From JBPCRW01 sp050996405 (GTDB taxonomy: Bacteria; Acidobacteriota; Blastocatellia; Pyrinomonadales; Pyrinomonadaceae): a stretch of DNA of 10,456 nt. Made by a program: the position numbers and the translations under genes. Below are positions 5,714 to 10,456 of the stretch, piece after piece (position 1 is the stretch's first letter; every line of letters starts with the position of its first letter). The stretch covers positions 1 to 10,456 of the forward strand of contig JBPCRW010000015.1 of the NCBI GenBank assembly GCA_050996405.1, written 5' to 3'. The notes below the pieces were generated by a model. The model searched no databases. It was not told the DNA's origin and was given only the letters and a program-made list of their open reading frames with translations.

Positions 5714-7006
5714 ATGGAAATCAAAGCAATCGGATGCGAGCCGTTACAACTCAAGCGAGTGCATTTGAAAGATTCGCAGACGCTCAAGGTTTATCAGGAA
5801 AACGGCGGTTATAAATGGCTGAAAAAGGCACTTGAAATGTCGCCCGCCGATATTATCGAAGAAGTCAAAAAATCCGCCTTGAGAGGGCGCGGCGGCGCGG
5901 GTTTTCCGACCGGGATGAAATGGTCTTTTGTGCCGAAGGATTCGCCGAAGCCGAAATATGTTGTTTGTAATGCTGACGAATCCGAGCCGGGAACTTTCAA
6001 AGACAGATATTTGCTCGAACTCGACCCGCACGCTTTAATTGAAGGGATGCTGATTGCGGCTTACGCGCTCGGCTCGAAAACCTGTTACATTTATTATCGC
6101 GGCGAATATCGTTATTTGATTGATATAATGGATAAAGCCATCGAAGAAGCGCGCGGCGCGAATCTCGTCGGCGACAAAATTTTAGGCTCGGATTTCTCTT
6201 GTGAATTTCACACGCACACCGGCGCGGGCGCGTATATCTGCGGCGAGGAAACCGCGCTTTTATCGAGTCTCGAAGGCTATCGCGGGCATCCGCGAATGAA
6301 GCCGCCGTTTCCGGCAATCGAAGGTTTATACGCCGCGCCGACGGTCGTCAATAACGTCGAAACTTTAACCGCCGTTCCGCAGATTATCGAAATGGGCGGC
6401 ATCGCCTGGCGCGATTTGGGAACGGAAAAATCGGGCGGCACGAAACTCTGGTCGGTTTCCGGTCACGTTAAAAAGCCGGGCGTTTATGAACTTCCGATGG
6501 GCTATCTGGATATGGAAAAGTTCATTATGGAAGACTGCGGCGGAATTCGTGACGGGCATCATTTGAAGGCTTGCATTCCGGGCGGTTCGTCGGTTTATGC
6601 GATGCGCGCCGACCAGATTATCGGCAAAAAAGTGCGGATGGATTACGAAGGACTTGTCGAAGCCGGTTCGCTCGTCGGAAGCGGCGGATTTATCGTCATG
6701 GACGAAACGGTTGATATGGTTGATTCGACTAAAAACTTGACCGAATTTTACAAACACGAATCGTGCGGCTGGTGTACGCCGTGCCGCGAAGGAACGGATT
6801 GGCTCGTGAAAATTTTTAACCGAATAGTTGACGGCGGCGGGCGACCCGAAGACGCGCAGTTGATTTTAGATTTGGTTGACAACATCGAAGGAAAATCGTT
6901 TTGCGCTTTGGGCGACGCGGCGGCTTGGGCGATTCAAGGCGCGATTAAACGTTTTCCAGAAGATTTCAAAAAATACTTGTTGCCGAATGAAAACGGCAAT
7001 CACTAA
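5714..7006 (+). CDS. nuoF: NADH-quinone oxidoreductase subunit F (FMN, NADH site, N3)
   Basis: NuoF (51 kDa-type) oxidises NADH with FMN and hands electrons to the [4Fe-4S] cluster N3. The 430-residue product has the glycine-rich GRGGAGFPTG loop at 58-67, NADESEPGTFKDR at 86-98 and GAGAYICGEETAL at 170-182, which together form the NADH and FMN site. The N3 ligands are C351, C354 and C357 in ESCGWCTPCREGT, plus C397 in GKSFCALGD. Length is normal. The ATG is the first in frame after the hicA stop and has no Shine-Dalgarno sequence, which suggests reinitiation after hicA. A ribosomal protein gene follows 21 bases downstream. Confidence 0.98.
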   Translation: MEIKAIGCEPLQLKRVHLKDSQTLKVYQENGGYKWLKKALEMSPADIIEEVKKSALRGRGGAGFPTGMKWSFVPKDSPKPKYVVCNADESEPGTFKDRYLLELDPHALIEGMLIAAYALGSKTCYIYYRGEYRYLIDIMDKAIEEARGANLVGDKILGSDFSCEFHTHTGAGAYICGEETALLSSLEGYRGHPRMKPPFPAIEGLYAAPTVVNNVETLTAVPQIIEMGGIAWRDLGTEKSGGTKLWSVSGHVKKPGVYELPMGYLDMEKFIMEDCGGIRDGHHLKACIPGGSSVYAMRADQIIGKKVRMDYEGLVEAGSLVGSGGFIVMDETVDMVDSTKNLTEFYKHESCGWCTPCREGTDWLVKIFNRIVDGGGRPEDAQLILDLVDNIEGKSFCALGDAAAWAIQGAIKRFPEDFKKYLLPNENGNH

Positions 7007-7012
7007 TTTAAT

Positions 7013-7018
7013 AAGGAG
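7013..7018 (+). promoter_or_regulatory. Strong ribosome binding site for the THX gene
   Basis: AAGGAG lies nine bases before the ATG at 7028. It is the best Shine-Dalgarno match in the second half of the window and supports the reality of this small gene against competing frames. Confidence 0.8.
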
Positions 7019-7027
7019 AAACAAGAA

Positions 7028-7153
7028 ATGGGCAGAGGCGATAAAAGAACACGACGCGGAAAAATTTTTGCCGGAAGTTTCGGCAAAACTCGTCCGAAAA
7101 CCAAAAAGAAAGCCGAGACGGGCGCGAAAGAAAACAGCGAAAAATCTGAATAG
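7028..7153 (+). CDS. thx: Small 30S ribosomal protein THX (bTHX)
   Basis: The 41-residue product begins MGRGDKRTRRGKIFAGSFGK and continues TRPKTKKK, which matches the Thermus THX pattern GKGD..TRRGKI..G.YGK.RP..KK as I recall it. In Thermus this peptide sits in the head of the 30S subunit between rRNA helices and stabilises them. A Lys/Glu-rich tail of about 13 residues follows the conserved core. The Shine-Dalgarno AAGGAG at 7013-7018 and the ATG define the start. Its TAG overlaps the next gene's GTG by one base (TAGTG). It lies between nuoF and the next small genes, an unexpected place for a ribosomal protein. A longer overlapping frame that reaches back into nuoF is not supported. Confidence 0.85.
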   Translation: MGRGDKRTRRGKIFAGSFGKTRPKTKKKAETGAKENSEKSE

Positions 7154-7317
7154 TGGCGGACGAAGATAAAAAACTTGTCAAAGTGAAATTTGAATGTCTA
7201 CTTTCCGGCGGCGGAAAACAAACTCGTTTTTTAGAAGGCGAGGAATTACAAAAGTGGCAAGATTGGATAAAGCAAGTTTGTCTTCTCGCCGAGATTCACG
7301 GGAACAATTCGAATTAG
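7153..7317 (+). CDS. Small protein of unknown function, 54 residues
   Basis: I do not recognise this gene. A GTG start overlaps the TAG of the THX gene by one base, and the frame runs to TAG at 7315-7317. The product has a charged N-terminus, a probable beta strand (KLVKVKFECLL), a GGGKQ turn, and an amphipathic helix with tryptophans (ELQKWQDWIKQVCLLAEIH). The composition is protein-like and the stop-start overlap suggests coupling, but there is no separate ribosome site. A competing frame (7194-7367) is Arg-rich and less convincing. It may be a real small protein co-transcribed with thx or the remnant of a larger one. Confidence 0.5.
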   Translation: MADEDKKLVKVKFECLLSGGGKQTRFLEGEELQKWQDWIKQVCLLAEIHGNNSN

Positions 7318-7354
7318 AGCAGTTTGAATTGGCAGGAAGAAATGAAGGAATAAA

Positions 7355-7582
7355 ATGGACGTTTTAGAGAAAGTTACACAATTAGCCGACCGACTTTCGC
7401 CGCCCGAACAGTTGCGGCTGGTCGAGCATCTTGCAAGGCGTTTGCAAACCTCGACGCTCGAAGCGAAAAAGTCTCTCAATCTTTATGGAAGCTGGCGCGG
7501 CAAATTTCCCGAAGATATTAATGTTGAAGCCGATATTCGGGAAATTCGTGATGAGTGGAAGAAAGAACTTGATGAATTATGA
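7355..7582 (+). CDS. Antitoxin of a PIN-toxin pair (VapB-like)
   Basis: The 75-residue product has a helical N-terminus (VLEKVTQLADRLSPPEQLRLVEHL, cited in parts: 3-14 and 15-26) and a C-terminal toxin-binding tail NLYGSWRGKFPED (42-54) followed by an acidic helix that ends EWKKELDEL. The LYGSWRGKFPE motif is typical of short antitoxins encoded directly before PIN-domain toxins. No clear AbrB or ribbon-helix-helix DNA-binding domain is visible, so autoregulation is uncertain. AAGGA at 7345-7349, five bases before the ATG, is a good ribosome site. Its end overlaps the toxin start by four bases (ATGA, 7579-7582), the usual coupling of such pairs. Confidence 0.87.
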   Translation: MDVLEKVTQLADRLSPPEQLRLVEHLARRLQTSTLEAKKSLNLYGSWRGKFPEDINVEADIREIRDEWKKELDEL

Positions 7583-7971
7583 ATGAATACGTCGTCGATA
7601 CTCACACGCTGTTTTGGTATATGACGGCATCGCCGCGTTTGAGTGCGGCGGCAAAAGCAGCTTTCGATGAAGGTATAAATAATCTAGCATTGATTTATAT
7701 TCCTTCAATCGTTTTAGCCGAGTTATATTTTTTGAACGTAAAACATAATTATCCGATTGATTTCGCGGCTGAATATAAAAAGTTGGAAACAGGCGGACAA
7801 TTTGTTTTGACGAGTTTCGAGCCGTCGGATGTTTTGGATTTTGACGCGGATTCCGCCGTCAAGGAAATGCACGATAAAATTGTTGTCGGCGTTTCGCGCA
7901 GATTAAACGCGGCTTGCATCACGAAAGACAACAACATTATCGATAGCAGTTCGATAAAAATTATTTGGTAA
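7579..7971 (+). CDS. PIN-domain ribonuclease toxin (VapC-like)
   Basis: The 130-residue product is a PIN-domain protein of normal length. It starts EYVVDTHTLFWYM with the first metal-binding aspartate D7, has E48 in the IVLAELYFL helix, D99 in the MHDKIVVGVS motif, and D117 in CITKDNNI. All four acidic positions of the Mg2+-dependent PIN active site are therefore present, and the toxin looks intact. VapC-type PIN toxins cleave tRNA, rRNA or mRNA; the target here cannot be told. It overlaps the antitoxin by four bases and ends 14 bases before nuoG. The stretch is more AT-rich than the neighbouring nuo genes. Confidence 0.92.
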   Translation: MNEYVVDTHTLFWYMTASPRLSAAAKAAFDEGINNLALIYIPSIVLAELYFLNVKHNYPIDFAAEYKKLETGGQFVLTSFEPSDVLDFDADSAVKEMHDKIVVGVSRRLNAACITKDNNIIDSSSIKIIW

Positions 7972-7985
7972 ATTGATTTTTAATA

Positions 7986-10274
7986 ATGTCAACAGAACTC
8001 ATTAAAGTTACGATTAACGGGCAGGAATTTGAAGTTGAAAAAGGCGCGCGGCTGATTGATGTGTGCCGCGAAAAAGCCTTTAACATTCCGGCGTTTTGTT
8101 ATTATCAAGACCTTGCGCTTCAAGCTTCGTGCCGGATGTGTCTGGTGCGTATCGAAAAGATGCCGAAGCTGCAAACTTCCTGCACGATAATCTGCACGGA
8201 CGGAATGATTGTCACAACTCAATCTGAGGAAATCGAAAAAGCGCAGCGTGCGATGAGCGAATTTCTGCTGGCGAATCATCCGCTCGATTGTCCGGTTTGC
8301 GACAGAGGCGGCGAATGCGAATTGCAGGAGATGGTTTTCGACTGGGGCGATGTCGAAGAACGCTTTCACGAAAAGAAAAATGCACAGCCGGAAAAGTTTC
8401 TATCGCCGATTGTCGCCAACGACCCGCAACGCTGCATTTTATGCAAACGCTGCACGAGGGTTTGCGATGAATGGATGGGCGAAGATGCCATCGAAGCCGG
8501 AAATCGCGGCGTGAATACGGTCATCGAAACTTACGGCGGCTGGCTCGGCTGCTCGCAATGCGGAAACTGCATCGAAGTCTGCCCGACCGGAACTTTGCTC
8601 GACGGCGTTTATCGTCACGAAACGCGCCCCTGGGAATTAGAACAGACGATTACGACCGATACGTATTCGTCAGACGGAATGCAGCTTTCAATCGGCTCGC
8701 GCAGCGGCGTTGTTCATCGAATTGTCGCCCGCGACCGTTATGTTGACGGTTTGAACGGCGAATTTTTAGATGTCAAAGCCAGATTCGCGCACGAATTTAT
8801 CAATCACGCCGACAGAATCAAAACGCCTCTGATTCGTTATAAAAAAGGTGGAAAACTGATTCCGGCAACCTGGGACGAAGCGATTCATTTTGTCGCCGGA
8901 AAATTTAAGGAAAGCGGAAACGGGGTCGGCGTGATTGCATCGGCGCGTCTGACGAACGAAGCAATTTTTACGCTGAAAAGATTTGCCGCCGAGGCGGTGA
9001 ATTCTGATAGTTTTGCCGTTTCCGACGCTTACGATTTGTCGCCGTTTTTCGACAATTTGTCCGTGCCTCTGGCAACACACAAGGAAATTCGCAAGGCAAA
9101 AACGATTCTGCTTATCGGCGGCGAACCGGAAGAAGAACAAACTTTTACGGCAAAACAGATGCGCCAGGCGGTTCGCAACGGCGGCGCGAAATTGATTATT
9201 GTGAATGACACGCCGATTCGCTTGAAGCAAAACGCGGCGCAGTTTGTTCATATCAATAAAAATTCTTACGATGCTTTTGTTTCGGCTTTAATTGATTCAG
9301 CAAATGACAAAAAAAACGCGAAAAAACTCGGCATCGAAGCGAATGATTTTGAAAATTTACGCAAAACGATTGACGAAACGGCGGGCGATTTTATCATCAT
9401 GTTCGGCGGCGATTTGTCGGCAGAAGCGCAGTCAATCTTAGCAAATTCGGCTGATATTTTCGCAGGCGAAAATCGGCGCGTTTTGTTTCATCCGCTGCCG
9501 CTGTATAACAATTCGGTCGGCGCGAACGATATGATGGCTGATAAAAAATCTTTGTCCGATGTTCTGGAAAATTCAAAATCGCTGTTAATTGGCGGAAGTT
9601 TGCAGGAAGAAAATGTAAAATTTTTAGCAGATAAAGATTTTGTTGTTGTTCAAGAACTTTTTGAAACCGCGACGACCGATTATGCCGATGTCGTTTTGCC
9701 AGCCGCGAGTTTTGCCGAAATGGACGGAACTTATACGAACAATTCAGGTTTCGTGCAGCGAGTTCGACAGGCAATCGAGCCGGTTAATCAGGCAAAACCC
9801 GATTGGATAATCACGAGTTTGATAGCGCGTGAGATGGAAGTTGATTTCGGTTATAACTTTTCTGCTTCGATGGTTTTCAAAGCCATCGCCGATTCGGTCG
9901 CGGCTTACGAAGGTTTGCGTTATCCGAATTTGAAGGACGAATCGAAACCCGTTCAAGTCAAGCACGCAATCAGCGCGAAAAAAGATTTGTCGAAGGAAAT
10001 TGACGCGCTCAAAACAAATGTCGGAAAACTTTCGGATGAAGCGAATAAAATCGCGGAAACGCCGCGCGTCGGTCATCGTCTTCATCGCTTGACGACGATG
10101 ACGAGCAAAACCAGACAGTTTCACCTGCTCGCGCACGGCAATCCGAAACCGGAAAATTTGCTGGTTTCGCCGCTCGTCCAATTTAACTTGGACGGAACGC
10201 CGCGCGCCGCAGGAATGGCGGAAGCGGCAAGCGTCGGTTTTGAAGACAGAATTAATCTGAAAATAGAAAAATAG
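7986..10274 (+). CDS. nuoG: NADH-quinone oxidoreductase subunit G (Fe-S subunit)
   Basis: NuoG (75 kDa-type) carries most of the clusters between NuoF and NuoB. The 762-residue product starts with a [2Fe-2S] ferredoxin domain (C38, C49, C52, C66; N1b). Next comes the His-Cys3 cluster N5 (H98, C102, C105, C111) in HPLDCPVCDRGGEC, then the two [4Fe-4S] clusters of a ferredoxin-like domain (C150, C153, C156, C160 and C189, C192, C195, C199; N6a and N6b in the usual cross pattern). From about residue 212 a molybdopterin-oxidoreductase-like domain follows. It lacks the cysteines that would bind the off-path cluster N7 in E. coli and Thermus (no Cys in 200-300). The ATG lies 14 bases after the toxin stop without a Shine-Dalgarno sequence. 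The C-terminal 120 residues are Lys/Glu-rich and variable. Confidence 0.97.
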   Translation: MSTELIKVTINGQEFEVEKGARLIDVCREKAFNIPAFCYYQDLALQASCRMCLVRIEKMPKLQTSCTIICTDGMIVTTQSEEIEKAQRAMSEFLLANHPLDCPVCDRGGECELQEMVFDWGDVEERFHEKKNAQPEKFLSPIVANDPQRCILCKRCTRVCDEWMGEDAIEAGNRGVNTVIETYGGWLGCSQCGNCIEVCPTGTLLDGVYRHETRPWELEQTITTDTYSSDGMQLSIGSRSGVVHRIVARDRYVDGLNGEFLDVKARFAHEFINHADRIKTPLIRYKKGGKLIPATWDEAIHFVAGKFKESGNGVGVIASARLTNEAIFTLKRFAAEAVNSDSFAVSDAYDLSPFFDNLSVPLATHKEIRKAKTILLIGGEPEEEQTFTAKQMRQAVRNGGAKLIIVNDTPIRLKQNAAQFVHINKNSYDAFVSALIDSANDKKNAKKLGIEANDFENLRKTIDETAGDFIIMFGGDLSAEAQSILANSADIFAGENRRVLFHPLPLYNNSVGANDMMADKKSLSDVLENSKSLLIGGSLQEENVKFLADKDFVVVQELFETATTDYADVVLPAASFAEMDGTYTNNSGFVQRVRQAIEPVNQAKPDWIITSLIAREMEVDFGYNFSASMVFKAIADSVAAYEGLRYPNLKDESKPVQVKHAISAKKDLSKEIDALKTNVGKLSDEANKIAETPRVGHRLHRLTTMTSKTRQFHLLAHGNPKPENLLVSPLVQFNLDGTPRAAGMAEAASVGFEDRINLKIEK

Positions 10275-10292
10275 TTTTTCAAAATAAGCATT

Positions 10293-10456
10293 ATGAAAAG
10301 TCAATTTATTTTGAGCGAATATTTAAACGACGCATTAGCTCAAGCCGAATATGACAAATTAGAAGACGGAAGTTTTAGCGGGCGCATTCCGAATTTCAAA
10401 GGCGTAATCGCCTTTGGCGAAACGCTTCGGCTTTGTGAAAACGAATTGCGTTCGAC
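10293..10456 (+). CDS. HicB-type antitoxin, N-terminal part (runs off right edge)
   Basis: The first 54 residues are visible (MKSQFILSEYLNDALAQAEY at the N-terminus, later GSFSGRIPNFKGVIAFGETL and CENELRS). The pattern SEY...A...A.YDKLEDG.F.GRIP..KGVIAFG.TL..CE.ELRS is that of a HicB-family antitoxin, which would be followed off the edge by a further antitoxin segment and often a HicA toxin. It is a different subfamily from the HicB at 5301-5498: it has an added N-terminal helix. It begins 18 bases after nuoG and has no clear ribosome site. It is cut by the window edge, so its length and partner are unknown. Confidence 0.85.
   Translation, partial: MKSQFILSEYLNDALAQAEYDKLEDGSFSGRIPNFKGVIAFGETLRLCENELRS

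Noticed and set aside
6876..7169. 97-residue frame that starts in nuoF and covers the THX gene
   Set aside because: Its first part overlaps conserved nuoF codons and it has no ribosome site. The THX frame has a strong Shine-Dalgarno and a family match.
7194..7367. Alternative 57-residue frame over the small unknown gene
   Set aside because: It is Arg-rich at the start, has no ribosome site and runs into the antitoxin start. The GTG frame at 7153 is more protein-like, but I could not exclude this one fully.
10266..10280. GAAAAA-TAG-TTTTTC palindrome at the nuoG stop as a terminator
   Set aside because: The stem is six A-T-rich pairs with a three-base loop and no following T-tract, so it is too weak.

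Overview
The window holds the first part of a respiratory complex I operon (nuoA, B, C, D, E, F, G, all on the + strand and apparently intact). A string of non-respiratory genes is threaded between its subunits. A divergent conserved hypothetical gene runs off the left edge on the minus strand, and a HicB-type antitoxin gene runs off the right edge. Base composition is balanced, with codons typical of neither AT-rich nor very GC-rich groups. The unfused nuoC and nuoD, the type of the divergent hypothetical protein, and the PIN/antitoxin and HicB/Uma2 families together suggest a mesophilic Acidobacteriota bacterium, probably Blastocatellia. That placement is recalled from family resemblance and was not tested.

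Layout. Bases 1-307 (-): N-terminal part of a conserved hypothetical protein. Bases 308-684: divergent intergenic region with a 32-bp-arm imperfect inverted repeat of TGCAAA units, a good sigma70-type promoter (TTGACA, 17 bp, TACGAT) facing nuoA and a weaker candidate facing left. Bases 685-1836: nuoA and nuoB, followed by a textbook intrinsic terminator hairpin at 1845-1877. Bases 1891-4211: nuoC, a Uma2-family PD-(D/E)XK nuclease, nuoD. Bases 4217-4757: a coiled-coil gene built on ten perfect-phase seven-residue repeats, with an out-of-frame coiled-coil-like tail after its stop. Bases 4769-7006: nuoE, hicB, hicA, nuoF. Bases 7028-7971: a small gene recognised here as 30S ribosomal protein THX, a 54-residue unknown, and a PIN-domain toxin with its antitoxin. 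Bases 7986-10274: nuoG. Base 10293 to the end: a second, different HicB-type antitoxin, partial.

How the genes work together. NuoE, F and G form the NADH-oxidising module (FMN and Fe-S clusters). NuoB, C and D form the connecting quinone-reducing module. NuoA is the first membrane subunit. The remaining membrane subunits (nuoH, I, J, K, L, M, N) are not in the window and presumably lie downstream. The inserted genes are toxin-antitoxin or nuclease families plus a ribosomal protein, and most sit at spacings of 0 to 14 bases from the nuo genes with no recognisable ribosome binding site. They probably ride on nuo transcription and translation.

The most notable feature is this interleaving: every junction from nuoC onward carries at least one extra gene, four of the five junctions have toxin-antitoxin or Uma2 genes, and no nuo reading frame is damaged. 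Second is the strong terminator between nuoB and nuoC, which should make the operon polar unless it is read through or bypassed.
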